Below are positions 13,448-25,551 of a stretch of DNA of 64,000 nucleotides, piece by piece. The stretch's first letter is position 1. Each line of letters opens with the position of its first letter. This stretch comes from Globodera rostochiensis (lineage: Eukaryota; Nematoda; Chromadorea; Rhabditida; Heteroderidae), in contig JAEVLN010000009.1 in assembly GCA_018350325.1 (NCBI GenBank), positions 393,388 to 457,387 of the forward strand. The letters are read 5' to 3'. A program made the position numbers and the translations under genes. The notes beneath the pieces are model-generated. The model worked only from the letters and a program-made list of their open reading frames with translations, had not been told where the DNA came from and made no database searches.

Positions 13448-14099
13448 ATGAGGAATTCGTCGACCGCCCCGTCCATCGAATCGTCTGCAAATCCGGTGCC
13501 ATCGACAACAAAGCCAACATCCGCTGCACATTCTTGCATTCGAAACAGCAATTACCGCCCATCCCAGCCGCGTCCAGTCAATTCCAATTCGACCCTCCGC
13601 TCCAACGCTTCGTCCGCTTTCTATTACAGCGGAGGCCAACGGAGACGCTCCCGACCGTTCACTTACGGTTTTGGAGTGGGCGGAGGACGAAAGAACAAAG
13701 AGTCGCAAACGTAAGAAACGGCAAATTGGAGAAAATTGCAAAAGAAAAGAAGAGAAGATGAAATTGGAATAAATAGAAGAGAAGAAAGAGCGGGGAGGAA
13801 AGAGGGCACTGAAATTTGAAACTTTCGAAAATCGAAGTCCCCCCCCCCACAACCAAACTTTTCATTTTATTGGCCAAAATTGGCAATCCACACCCCAATT
13901 TTTACAAAGAAATGGCCTGTCGTGACTCAATGTAAAGTTATTTTTAAATTTTGTTTTTAGTTTATTTTACAGTTGGATTCGTTGTTTGACTGTCATTGCC
14001 TACTTTTGCATTGTGTCTTTGCCAGCCCTTCTGCTTAGTTACTATTACACGCGAGTCTGGGACCCAACATATTTAAACGCGGTGGGTGGAGATGAATGA
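13448..14099 (+). CDS. InaF-motif transmembrane protein
   Basis: Two exons (13448-13710, 13973-14099) join in phase 2 to 129 residues. The first about 85 residues are Ser/Pro/Arg-rich and probably cytosolic. The second exon encodes one membrane helix in the conserved form WIRCLTVIAYFCIVSLPALL, then LSYYYTRVWDP, which matches the InaF motif (aromatic-basic start, helix, YY...WxP end). In Drosophila InaF proteins associate with and stabilise TRP channels; a similar partner here is inference. The ATG has a good context and an in-frame stop lies upstream. Confidence 0.8.
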
Positions 14100-14635
14100 A
14101 CAAAATGCCACTTTTGTTTTAAAAAAACGAGCAAATTAAGGTATTTTATTGCCGAATTAAGCTAAATTAATGTTTTAAACCAAATATTTAATGCTTTGTT
14201 GATGCTTTAAATGGCTTAACAATTTGAAAATTTTTAGCTTATCGCCAATCCACAAAACTTTTCCGACTTGGCATTTTTGAGTGCAGGGACGGCAAAAAGA
14301 ACGGCACTGCTCGGAAAGCTTGTTCGGTCGTAATGCAACAGGGAAAAGCGATGAAAATATTTGAAGCATTTTCGCCATTATAATTATATATTTAATCTTA
14401 TGCTATAAAAATATAATTTAATTGGGTTGTTTTGAACGGCAGACGGAATGAATGAATGACCTGCTTCTTCAGTTAATTATGATGGATAAACAAAGAACAT
14501 ATTAAATTTAAATTTACTTCGAATAAGTTTCGGCATCGAAATCGCAGCTTGAAAAATTCGATAGGTTAATTTTTGACATAAAATAAATTTTTTATAAAAT
14601 TTTATTTACGAAATAAATTATTTCTTCTTTTTTAG
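14100..14635. other. Intergenic
   Basis: A minus-strand open frame at 14175-14378 has several cysteines but no signal peptide or splice support; I do not call it. Confidence 0.4.
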
Positions 14636-14857
14636 ATTTCAAATAATTCGTGTCGCCCTCAAAAGCGATTAAAATTCGGCAGCAATGGGCAATTTTTCGT
14701 CAAAATTCGATTAAAAATCCGTCCAACTTTGGAACTTTCGGTCCGACTTTAAGGAGTCCTTCGATATTTTCGTTGGCCCCGAAAAAATTAACGAAGTTTT
14801 AGCGTTTTTAAAGAATAGCGGAATTGAACACCAAACCGTGGACAGCAATTATGGAAT
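14636..14857 (+). pseudogene. Carboxypeptidase (M14) activation-peptide relic
   Basis: After a good acceptor (ttcttcttttttag) the frame reads FQIIRVALKSD, stop, a 12-residue stretch, stop, then KSVQLWNF and SFDIFVGPEKINEVLAFLKN, ending at a gtaaag donor after an IEHQTVDSNYG tail. This is the order of the M14 zinc-carboxypeptidase pro-domain (YxVxRVxPKS ... L ... FDxxVxPEKxxExxxFLKxxGI). Two in-frame TAA codons break it, and no catalytic domain (HxxE...H) follows before the next gene. It is therefore a decayed fragment, or possibly an exon whose remaining gene was lost. Confidence 0.65.
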
Positions 14858-15270
14858 GTAAAGAAATATGAAATATTTTATAATATAAAAAAGAATAATT
14901 ATAAATATAAGTAGTAAGAAAAAATTTGAGTCTAATCATTTTTTACATTTTGTGAAGAGTTGCGTGACTCTGTTGCATTTTTACAATTTTTGCGAAAAGT
15001 GACAACTAATTTCACACATCTCTAACTGATGCGTGCAGTTGGTGGGCGATGGCACGCGCTTTTTCGTAAAAAGATTATTATAAATTTTATTTTTTATTAA
15101 TGTTTAACAATTTAATCATTAAGCCCCAAATTTCCCCCTCAAAAAACTTTCCCATCGCTCGTTTATTTCAATGAAAAAAAATGTTTTCATTAATTTTTTT
15201 TTTGATTCATAGAAGATAAATATTCAATGACGGGGGCAATAAAAACGGTGGATAGTTTGGAGGCTGTCTG
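14858..15270. other. AT-rich spacer
   Basis: No coding signal; searched for carboxypeptidase catalytic exons and found none. Confidence 0.4.
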
Positions 15271-17163
15271 TCATTGGACTGCTGTGCCGGTAACAGGGAT
15301 GACTCTATTTTCGTGGAACCACCGGCGGAACTGCTGATTGAATGCCTTTCTGTACTCGGAACTAAAAAGTCCATAAGTACCGTAATAAATATGATCAAAA
15401 GGCTTTTTTACCCGCAAAAGTACAGGGCGGGTGCGTTGGCGGTAGTGGCGATGATTTGGACGTAGCTGAACACAATGTTAATCGACCATTTTGTCATGTC
15501 GGAGAGGGAGTTGATGGCAAAGAACTGTTGATAGAACAGTACGGACAGCGAATTTGTGGCCCAGCCGAACAGCTCGATAAGCATAAGAACGAAGATGGAC
15601 TTGAACAGGCGAAAATTGTTTTGGTCGACAGAGCTCACTAAAAAAGTTTAATTTTGCAAAAGGTACAATTTTTGATTACGCGAGTCTTCACATGCCCTGG
15701 GGGGGGGGGAGGCTCAGAACGCACTTTAAATCGAAGTTACAAATCACAGAGTTGATATTTCAATCTTTTTATTCTTTTCATTTTAAGCAGAACGTTTGGT
15801 TTTAGTCAACCAATTTGGGTTTAGGATCGCTTTTCGAACACCGACAATTTCGAAAATCACCAACTCTAACACAAACAAAATTCCATTGGGTTTGAACCAA
15901 TCTCGTGTAATCCTATCGCAGTTTAGTGAACTACCTATTTACGATTTGCGGATTACAGGTATTAAACACATTTTTCAATTTTTGAATTGAGCCCAAAGCT
16001 AAACTTTTTCTTTTGTAGTAAACGAAAATTCCCAAAATGCCGTAGACTGATGGTGACAAATAATTTAAAATTAATGCTGAATAATTCGCCACAAAAGCAG
16101 CCTCATTTCTTGTGACTTCTGACGCGGCGCACATAACGGCACTAAATTGTTATTTTAAACATTTAAAAAATATTTATACGTTTTTGGCACGCGACGCATG
16201 ACAATGTAGCTCAAACAAATAATATAAAGTCCAAACGCGGTCGATATGCCGGTCCAAAATATGACCCAAAATTTTTCAACTCGATTTGAAACCCTAAATT
16301 TTTATTTCTGTTAATTTAGCCCAAAAATTTTATTTTCACCAGGGTATGATGCTGGATTTTAGCCGATCCAATCCGATGGCCAACATCATTACCAGTGAAA
16401 AATGTTTGCCGAAGACGGGAAGTGCCATAATCCAAAAGCATTTGTCCAAACGGACCAAATTCTTTCCACTCAAAGCAATAAACCATATTGGGAAGTAGCC
16501 AAACTCAAGAAGGGCCAATGCAAACGCATAAAATGCAATCAAAATGCTGCAACTGCTGTGCAGATTGCTGTAAATAATTAAATGATTGTTATAATTTTTT
16601 AAATTAAATTACATAATAAATATGTCGGCATATTATTTGAATATTAAGATTATTCGAATACCCTAATAGTATTTGAATAAAAAATTCTTTTAAACTCAGT
16701 AAAATTCGAATTTTGTGTAAAATTTGAATACCGTTTTCATTATTGTTTCTATATTTTCTTTTGAAAAAATAGCATTTAAAATTACTAATAAAATTCATTT
16801 TGTGAAGGTATTCAAGTAATACTAACTCCTCGTCGTATTATTTGAATTTTTCAAATAATCGAGGATTATTCGAATAATGCTATTCAAAAAGGCTACCTAT
16901 TTCGAATGGTAATCCACACTAAATCCAAGTTGAAACAAATGCCCAAGCTGCCGATCAAAACGCGAACACTGATCAAAAACACAAGCAATGGCATAAAACC
17001 GCAAATGGACAACATTTGATAAAACTAATTAAAAAATGTGATAAAAGAAATTTTTTAATGATTTTACCGAATTCAATGTCGACTTGTCAATGTCTGCAGG
17101 TTCAGTTGTTGTTTGGATGGTTTGCAATGTTATCAAAATATTTTTCGATGTTGAATTATCCAT
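15271..17163 (-). CDS. Srsx-class chemoreceptor, complete
   Basis: Seven exons (17068-17163, 16897-17024, 16340-16567, 16180-16293, 16005-16141, 15412-15637, 15271-15361) give 307 residues in one frame. Visible marks: SNLHSSCSILIAFYAF (TM2), SGKNLVRLDKCF before TM3, IGLDRLKSSIIPW after TM3, NNFRLFKSIF opening TM6, ANAPALYFCG in TM7, SEYRKAFNQQF in the tail. The start used (17163) gives MDNSTS with an N-glycosylation site; an upstream in-frame ATG at 17235 would add 24 residues. The usual Tyr after the DRL-P motif is replaced by Trp. Large introns (16568-16896, 15638-16004) are AT-rich. Confidence 0.88.
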
Positions 17164-18160
17164 TTTGGAGAGAATAATTTGTTCGCTTTCTTTTTGTAAA
17201 TCTTTGTAACATTGAAATGATCGAATAGTGCACAATTATTACGTCAATTAATTAATTACTGAATGAACTAAGTTAAAGTTACATTTGCGTGTCAATCTAA
17301 GCTAATTTGCGTGGGCGGGCGACAAACCTTCAAAAGAAAAAAAAATGTGTGCCGTGCCGTGCCGCCAAAACCTTTTGATTTCGAGAATTCGATGTCATTC
17401 TTTCGACATAGCCATTGTTGCGTGGTAATTTTTATATATTACGGTACAGTAAAATGCTGTTAAAGCTTTAATTTGTTAGGTTAATTCTATTGGGTCAAGG
17501 TTAAAGCCCCTCGGGGGTTGGTTGGCATATTTACGCCATTTTGGAGTGGGACGTTCACTACTACAGTTCACCCAATTTCTCTAATCGGTCTCGAGCTTTG
17601 TTAATTGTTTTAAGAGATTATAAAATTAAAAAATGTTATTCATTGAACAAAATATGAATTTCTGAAAGCATATTTACAAAACACTAATTCTGGATTCTGG
17701 AAATATTCTACGCTAGATTTCTTGACCATCAATTCTGCTGTTAAATTTATGGAAATATTCTGGAAGGCAAATTTCTGGTCCATGCCAGAACACCAAATAT
17801 CATCAAAATCCACCCGTAGCAAACCTGGGAAGAGCGTTAGGTATACTTTGCGCAAAGTTCACAGATCAACTATTTTTAAATAACTTAGCTAGTCTTTTGG
17901 CACTGCACCTTTTTATACTGAATGCTTTTCCAAAGGGAGAGATGCCAATCATGCCAAAATTGGCTACCTTAGCGCATGTACTCTCTGCATTTAGCGTTAC
18001 TTTAAAGAGTTTATCATTAAGAAGAAGCGTATCGGCGGATCGTTTGCGTCTTTTGCAATTTTTTTTTTTTATAAAGACGAACGCTTAACTGTGCTTTTTA
18101 TTTAAGTACAAGTTAGGTAAATGAATTAATTTTTGCATCAAGATCAATCCAAATGTCTTC
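17164..18160. other. Intergenic
   Basis: A minus-strand open frame at 17640-17855 (71 codons) looks weakly protein-like but has no splice partners or recognisable motif. A plus frame at 17897-18088 is similar. Neither is called. Confidence 0.35.
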
Positions 18161-19921
18161 TCAGCGATTCACCGGTGTCACTCTGTTGGTGTTGTTGTTG
18201 TTCTGAGTTGTCATTCTGATCGCGCCAATGCCACCAATTTGGCTTCGCTCACCAATCATTATTGTCTGGAGCCATTTTGGTACAAAATCGGCAACAAATT
18301 GTTCTCGAAATGAAGAGCTGGCCCACAAGAGCAGCCAACTCGACAGCACGATGGTGCACCAGTCCATGACATAAGCGTATTGGGAGTAGATTGTCATCAC
18401 CGCCGTAAAGATGCCGATTTTGTGCGAAATGGACATTCCGATCTGAAATTTGTTGACTATTTGTCTATTTGAATTGGGGGTGGGAAAGTCGGGGTTGGGG
18501 ATCGGCGGTGCAGAAAATTTTTTATAAAAATTTATTTCAAAAGTACTCATTGCTCCCCAAAAAAAAAGTCCGAGAAAAAAGCGCCCGGAGATGGAGATCA
18601 TTCAGCTAAAGACTTAAGCCTAATGTAAACGCTGTCACTTACCATCATTACGGAGACGGTCATATGGCCAGCAAATGTGTGCAAAGCGTAAATGCCTAAT
18701 TTTCGCTCCATCCGCTGATTTTCGGCCATTTCAGCGGCAACGTTTATTTTCCTTTTGTATTGCAGCAAAGTGCCAAAATTGACGATCAGACAAATTATCA
18801 GTGAAAGGCTGGCGATCGCACTGCTTATATCGGTGATCAGCGGAAGTAAGTTCGTCTGCAAAAAATTGCGATTTTTTACAAAATTTTGCGAATAGAAATA
18901 AATGCTTCAAAAACAACCTTAGGACCTTCGGCCATAATAAATGAGAAAGAGGAATTTGTTGTGCTTGTCACTAAAGTTACGTCCATTTTGACGACAAAGA
19001 TTAAATTCGCCAGTGGAGCGACAAAAGTTATGAGAATTGAAGCCGGTAACAAAGCCACAGACCAGAGCTAAACAAATTCATTTAGTTTATTTTGACAAAT
19101 TCAATTAGTTTATGCTTTACGATTGGACAAATTTAATTAGTTTATGCTTTACGATTGAACAAATTTAATTAGTTTATGCTTTACGATTGGACAAATTTAA
19201 TTAGTTTATGCTTTACGATTGGACAAATTTATTAGTTTATGCTTTACGATTGGACAAATTTAATTAGTTTATGCTTTACGATTTGATTTTCGGCACTATT
19301 GGATTAAGACACTTTGGCTTAGATTATCCGTCTATTTTATGCAAATGAAACATATTTTTGTGTTCTCTCTCTACCTTATCGTGATTCAGTGGTACCAAAA
19401 CGATGCTTAAACGGTTGAAAGAAATAAAAACAGTGGCCAAATTGATGGTTTGGAAGGAGTACATGCCGAGGAAAATGCTCAGCGTCAGAACCCAATTTGG
19501 AAACTCCAAATAAATGCCGAAGAGCAAATTGCCAAAGGAAACCGTCAACTTATAGTTGAAATAGGAGTTTAAAGTGTGCAATAAATCCTGAATAATATTT
19601 ATAATGCATCTTAAGTGGTAAATATTTATATTTAAAGATCCTAATCACTTCATTTTTAGACATTAAATAAATGCCAATTTAAATTACGAATAAAATAAAA
19701 CTTACCGCCAATGCCCTCGCGGTGAACAAAGCAAAGAATGAGCTGTGAAATTGTTTATGTCGTAGAACAGTCACAATTTCGGCAATGTAAAGCAAAACGG
19801 AGGGCAAAGTGACACAAGTCGCCAAACCGATCAGTGTAATTTGATTCCGAAGAATCCATCCGCAAAAATCATTTAGAAACATTTTACTAATTTTGAGAAG
19901 TCGGCAATTAACGAATGCCAC
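18161..19921 (-). CDS. Srg-class chemoreceptor, complete
   Basis: Five exons (19706-19921, 19375-19587, 18918-19067, 18643-18855, 18161-18442), all introns phase 0, give 357 residues (344 if the internal ATG at 19882 is used). Srg-family marks: LLYIAEIVTVLRHKQFHSSFF after TM1, a central TNLATVFISFNRLSIVLVP-like segment (INLATVFISFNRLSIVLVPL), and LQYKRKINVAAE after TM5. The tail is Asn/Thr-rich. The donor of exon 3 is the weak gttgtt. The intron 19068-19374 holds a 32-bp minisatellite. Class g receptors are nematode-specific sensory GPCRs; ligand unknown. Confidence 0.87.
19094..19284. repeat. 32-bp minisatellite in srg intron
   Basis: About six copies of a 32-bp unit containing 'aattagtttatgctttacga', located wholly within intron 2 of the srg gene. 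Confidence 0.95.
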
Positions 19922-20486
19922 AAAATGTTCTCAAAAATGGCGCCTATTTTATGCCTATTCAGAGCAATCGTTTTACAGCGCCTCGCGTGCTTTTCTAACA
20001 ATGAATGTTTTAATATGGAAATTTTATTTTTTAGTCCATTGGCACGCGATCAAAAACGTCATAATTTGAAAATAAAAATTAGATTTTTTTTTAGTATATT
20101 AATTAGTCAATACAAAAGGCGAAAAAGTGCATGCAACGTTTGCGTGGGAAGTGCAGACATTTGCGCCGTAAGGCAAACTCAACATTTGCGCCGTAAGGCA
20201 AACTCAACATTTGCGCCGTAAGGCAAACTCAACATTTGCGCCGTAAGGCAAACTCAACATTTGCGCCGTAAGGCAAACTCAACATTTGCGCCGTAAGGCA
20301 AACTCAACATTTTTGCGCCCCAGAAAATAGTTTACTGAAGGCCCAACCAGCACAATTTAATCTCTTTGCAGACGCTTTAAAATATTAAAAAATAATAAAA
20401 TAATTTAATACATAAAAAGCAAAGAGTTAAAGCAGTTTGTTTTATTGTTCATCTGTTCAAATCCTTTCATTTTCAAAAACAAATCT
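19922..20486. other. Intergenic
   Basis: Contains a 25-bp tandem array at 20157-20311; no coding sequence seen. Confidence 0.5.
20157..20311. repeat. 25-bp tandem repeat
   Basis: Six copies of a unit containing 'catttgcgccgtaaggcaaa', almost identical to each other. Confidence 0.97.
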
Positions 20487-22585
20487 TTACACAGATTTGG
20501 AAAGTCCGACCATTGTGACGCCTAAATGAATTAAAAGATTAAAGAACTGAAAATTTATAAAAAAAAATTATTTTGAAAATACTTTTTGAATATTTATTGT
20601 TGCATATATACCAATTATGGACAAAAACATTGCAGCAATGTACAATTTGAGGTGCTCGTTGGCCACTTCCTTTAAATAGAGAACACTCCACAGGGAACAG
20701 ACGGCACTGGCACCCGAAACCGTAATCGGAAATGTCTGCAAATGTTTAAGGCAATGTTATTTTTCGACATTTAAACCTACGATTGCTTGGGACAGTATGT
20801 CATTGGCCCAGAACCTTTAAACACTTTAATAATTTTGAATTCTATTTGGATTAATCAATTACATTAATTAAAGAAGCCGGTCGCTAATTAATTCAAAAAC
20901 GGCCTAACCATGCCAATGTGCCGAAAGCCCACAAAACACCGGCAAGAAAAGACGGGAAAATCAGTCGGTTGTCGATGTAAGGCCGATTTTTTTTGTAGGC
21001 AATGTAAATGATTAAAACGGCGGTGGAAGTTAAGTAAACGCCGGAGAAGTGGGGGAACACGTAATAAATGCCGCCTTTGGGGGGTGGCGGGTGGAATTTT
21101 TCGGGACTGAAATTTAATTTAATTAATTAATCAAAATAAAGATTTGGCCTTATTTATATTTACTTGTCTTGCATGTAGACCACGGGAGTGAAGCTGAACA
21201 AAAAGTATTTAGTCATTTTGCAATTAAACAGCGAGCAAAAGCGCTTCATTCTATTCTTCCGTTTCAAAATCAAAAATAAAGTTAATATTTAAAATAAAAA
21301 TATAGGAATCTGCCACTATTATTTTACTTATATTCTTACATTGATCCATAGCAAATTCCAGCAAAAACTGAGAGCACAATTGCACTAAATAAATTTGATT
21401 TATGAAAGCAATAAAAAATGGTACAATTTTGAATTACATATACACTACACCACACATACCGTAAGGAGAAGCATTTAATATTGTGTGAGTGTTTAAATTT
21501 GTCCCAAATCAAATATCAAATGGATTTGATTTTCATTCATTTAAATTCAAAGAAGAATTCTCTCCTCACATTATTCGTTGGTTGAGCGTCGTTTGGCCCT
21601 GCCGAATTTGCGCGACACTTTGCCCATCGCCGTGCCGACCTTCGTCTGCTGAGGAAAGACAAAAAAAAAATGCCGAAACAATTTAATCCCCTACGGCGTT
21701 CAGTCTCTTCCAATTGGTCGTTGTCCAACAAACTTTCGCGGTCTTCCACGCGTTCTTCCGCTGATTCGTTTTGCTGTTGCGTTTTGGGTGGAACCAAAGC
21801 GAAGAGAATGCCTCTAAAAAAGGCATTTTAAAACAAAATTATGCTTAATGAAAATATCATTTGATGCTCTAAAAAAAATAGTTCAAAAATCTAAAACTTT
21901 AAAAATGAAATTTAAAAAAAATTGTTTTGTTTAAAATGCATTAATTGTAACCCGATGATGACGAATAACAGCCCAACATAATTCAGTGCCGGTGAAGCGG
22001 GGGCTAAAGCTTTTACTCCGAACAGACCGAATCGGCCGGTTGCCCATCCAACAATACAATTCACAGTTCCCCAAATCAAAGTGCCCAGTCCCATTCCGAT
22101 CATTTTGATGATTGGAAGTGCCGTTAAATTGCCTTTTTAAGAAAAAATAAATTAATTTCCTGCCCCCCCCACTCATTTCACAACTTTCATTAATGATTTA
22201 TTTACATACCAATGGCCCAAATTAACCCTCCTAACATTGCCAACGGTTGAAAAGGTGGCATTCCCGTGCAAATATATGTCACTAAAATGTATTTATTGCA
22301 CATTCCTTAACCAAAATAAATATTTTTACCAAGTCCACTCAAAAAGATGGCGGAACATACCCAAAAATAGTAAAAGTAAAAAAAAAAAATTAACTTTAAA
22401 TTAAATTACTCTACCAGCCATTGGACCATAATGCCATCGCCAGCATCCCCGCAACATTTGACCGCCAAAAAATAATATATAATTTTAATTTCAAAATTAA
22501 ATTTTTTTTTTGTTATTACCACAAACATCGACCCAAAAAATACAGAAGAAACTGCACATGATGCAAGGCCCACAACAACACTCAT
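20487..22585 (-). CDS. TMEM144-like carbohydrate transporter family protein
   Basis: Thirteen exons (22520-22585, 22415-22465, 22330-22360, 22210-22281, 21952-22132, 21695-21813, 21570-21648, 21340-21384, 21164-21193, 20909-21106, 20781-20814, 20612-20735, 20487-20521) total 354 residues, close to the usual TMEM144 length. The order of motifs is that of the family: SSVFFGSMFV, VKCCGDAGDG, QW, PPFQPLAMLGGLIWAIGN, GLGTLIWGTVNCIVGWATGR then FGLFG, a polar central loop, FAGICYGSIFTPVVYMQD, YYVFPHFSGVYLTS, FPSFLAGVLWAFGTLAW, FWANDILSQAI, FPITVSGASAVCSLWSVLYL. Ten or so membrane helices are expected; the fold belongs to the drug/metabolite-transporter group. Two introns (22466-22519 and 22361-22414, each 54 bp) keep homology only if they end without AG. 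Confidence 0.85.
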
Positions 22586-22872
22586 AACTAGAGATGTAAA
22601 ATTGGCGAAAACTCTCAAAAATTAATCATAAAATTACCCGAAAATTAACAAATATTATAAATAATAACTGCTTAAACAAAAATTAAGTAAATTTAAGCTT
22701 TAAATTTATGTATAACATTAAAGGAAATTTGTTCAAAAGAGTGGGGGGGGGGCGGGGGGGACTCACTGTGAGAATTTAATTTTTATGTATTGATTGACGC
22801 GAGAAAGAAAACGTGGCTAGAAAACAGAGGCGAATTGTTTTCAATATTCTGTTTCCAATACCATCAATATGG

Positions 22873-22914
<42 letters not shown>

Positions 22915-23476
22915 ATATGGATAAATATATAATTATATTAACATATCAATGTTCTTTTTTTTTATTATATATCTCTATATATAAACTAAATTTTTTTGAT
23001 TCATTTGTTTTTATGTATTGCTTTCGAGGATTGCTAACAAATAAACTGATAAAAATGTTAAGATAAAAATGGAAAATCTAAAAACATAATTATGAATTAA
23101 TCAGTAACAAAATAGGAAAAAAATTATTAAAGGCTTTTAAAAAGTTAACTTAAGTTTTTAAGAAAAACAAACAAATTATTGGCGTAGAATGTAAATTTTT
23201 TCCGGTTGTTGGCATTTTTATGGATTTTGAGCGCCAGTGTTCGTTTGTCTGCCGTTTGAGTCTGGAAAAATCGGTTGTTCTGTACCGAGGCTTAGGCCTA
23301 AGGAATTAGGTCAAACGCTTAAAAACTTTTTTGATTCGTTGTCATTCATGGATTCCCGATCGCAATTCAAATAAATTGGTTTTGGATATCGGGTTTTTTC
23401 CAAAATCAGATGCCGCCAATTCATCTTCAATTCCCAGTGAGGGTTGGTTGGGGTGGGGGGGGGGGGGGGGTCCAAC
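22586..23476. other. Intergenic with simple repeats
   Basis: A poly-G tract (about 22744-22760), a (TA)n tract (about 22873-22911) and a G run just before 23470. No gene seen. Confidence 0.5.
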
Positions 23477-23947
23477 GGCGGCGTTCATTTCAGTGCCCAC
23501 ACTTCAGTGCCGCACACTTCAGTGCCCACACTTCAGTGCCGGACACTTCAGTGCCAGCACTTAAAAAGGCTATAACTTTTTTTAAACTCAACCAAATCAA
23601 ACAATCAAGATGTCATTGGAAAGCTCTAAACGAGAAGTATCGTAAAAAAAAAAATCAAGCCGGTTCAATTCGTTTTTAAGAAGTTCAACGTGAAAAACGC
23701 CCAAAATCAGGGCTTTTCATCAGTTTATTGCAATAACTTTTTTAAGAATTTTTTAATTGATTAGCGTTGGCTTAACAATAGCTTTTAAAAGCTTAGAGCT
23801 TTCCAATGACATCTTAATTGTTTGATTTGGTTGAGTTTAAAAAAAGTTATATGCTTTTAATTGCTGGCACTGAAGTGTCCCGGCACTGAAGTGTGGGCAC
23901 TGAAGTGTCCGGCACTGAAGTGTGGGCACTGAAGTGATGCGTACCCG
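23477..23947. mobile_element. hAT-like foldback MITE with 8-bp target duplication
   Basis: Arms of about 150 bp are reverse complements of each other. Each outer arm carries an array of 'cacttcagtgcc'-type dodecamers, and each inner arm contains 'aaactcaaccaaatcaaaca'. The element is flanked by the direct 8-mer ggtccaac (23469-23476 and 23948-23955). No coding capacity. Confidence 0.8.
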
Positions 23948-24184
23948 GGTCCAACACTTGCCAAAAATCGATCTAAATGCACGGCTATACCATTCCATAT
24001 GCCAAAAACATAAGTTAAGGCAGGGGTGCCATTTGTCCTTTTTTTAAAGATTTGTACTTTATTTGGGGTACACGTCCTTTTTTGTCTTTTATTAAGATTT
24101 CTGGAGCTTTTTGAAGAATCTTTGTTAAATTCTGAATAATCTTTAGACAGATCGCCAAATTTGTTATTCTTCCCGACTATGAGG

Positions 24185-25551
24185 ATTAGGGATAGGATTT
24201 ATATAGTATCGGACATAAGTATATGCCCAAAACATATTTGGATATGAAAATTGTCATAGCAGCTTTTAAAGCTGTTGAAGCCAGCCAATTGTTAGTGATT
24301 AAATTTAGCCCATTTGCTAGCTTCAAAATGAGCCCAAACTCACTGCGCTTCAAGCACTCTCCGATTTGTTTGCCCCCATTGAACTCAACCTGCTCAAAAA
24401 TTGGGTGGACAAAAGTATATGCCCAAAAAGTTCAACGCTTTATTTCTAAGCATATGCACCATTCTCATCAACTCCTTTTACCATAAGTTTTTAGTCTCAG
24501 ATATGCCAAAGAAAAATCACCTGCACTAACTTGATCAGACACCTCCTTCATAGAGATCCGGAAACCCCAAAATGCACTGAAAATGGGGGTTACCTATTTT
24601 GAAAAAAAATCCCTGAGGGCTTGGAAAAAATTTTCTGCAAAAAACCATTTTATGAGAAAGATAGCCCACTTAAAGCGACTTTTTGGGCATATACTTTTGT
24701 CCACCCAATTTTTGAGCAGGTTGAGTTCAATGGGGGCAAACAAATCGGAGAGTGCTTGAAGCGCAGTGAGTTTGGGCTCATTTTGAAGCTAGCAAATGGG
24801 CTAAATTTAATCACTAACAATTGGCTGGCTTCAACAGCTTTAAAAGCTGCTATGACAATTTTCATATCCAAATATGTTTTGGGCATATACTTATGTCCGA
24901 TACTGTATGTGCTAAAAATTGTTTAATAAAAGCTTTAGAAAACATTCAATAATATTGTTTTAAAACCCCAAAATATGTATGTTTTTATGTGGTTAAAAAT
25001 GCTAAAATATGTATTAAAAACCCAAAAAATGCCAAAATATGTGCTAAAATATTTGCCAAAAATGGCCAAAATCTAGTCAGTTTATGCATAAAAACCTTCA
25101 AAATTCATCTATCTTTATTAATTTTGCTACTACAGTTGTAAATATAATATTTTTCACATGCTTTGGAAAATTTTATAAAAAAATATCAAGAAAAAATTTT
25201 TAGGGAAAATGTCGATCTTTGTGGGTGGATTTTGGTCCATGAAAAAGCCATTTTTAGGGGTGCATTTTATTTTTAAAAAGTCGAACCTTAGGGGTGTACT
25301 TTTCGTTTTATTGCATTTTTCTTAAGAAATTTTTTGAAAAATGGCGAAATATGTGCTAAAACTCTGAAAAAGCTTAAAATATGTCAATAAATATGTGCTA
25401 AAAAATACCCCCAAAATATGTTTTAATATGTGCTAAAAAGTCGCTCGCCCTAATTTAAAAATTTTTCAAAACAAATACTATTTTTGGGCTTCTCTTATGG
25501 TAAGGAATCCACGAAAAAAATATGTTATAACATAAAAATCCTATCCCTAAT
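24185..25551. mobile_element. Larger AT-rich inverted-repeat element
   Basis: 'attagggataggattt' at 24185-24200 recurs inverted at about 25536-25551. The interior contains many 'aaaatatgtgctaaaa' variants and, at its left end, the second inverted-repeat element (24204-24905). Confidence 0.5.
24204..24905. mobile_element. Tc1/mariner-type foldback MITE
   Basis: Left arm about 24204-24432 and right arm about 24680-24905 are almost perfect reverse complements. Ends read (c/t)agtatcggacataag and are flanked by TA on both sides, the usual Tc1/mariner target. The arms' inner edges repeat a variant of the terminal motif (ggacaaaagtatatgccc). Open frames on either strand mirror each other and are not genes. 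Confidence 0.85.

Noticed and set aside
14875..15200. Search for carboxypeptidase catalytic exons downstream of the pro-domain relic
   Set aside because: No HxxE, arginine or second zinc-His motif found on the plus strand before the next gene.
20157..20311. Possible CRISPR-like array of regular repeats
   Set aside because: Head-to-tail tandem repeats with no spacers, in a eukaryotic genome.
24223..24926. Two ORFs (plus 24223-24486, minus 24650-24886) sharing the same protein
   Set aside because: They are the two arms of one inverted-repeat element read from opposite sides; no promoter, splice sites or known domain.
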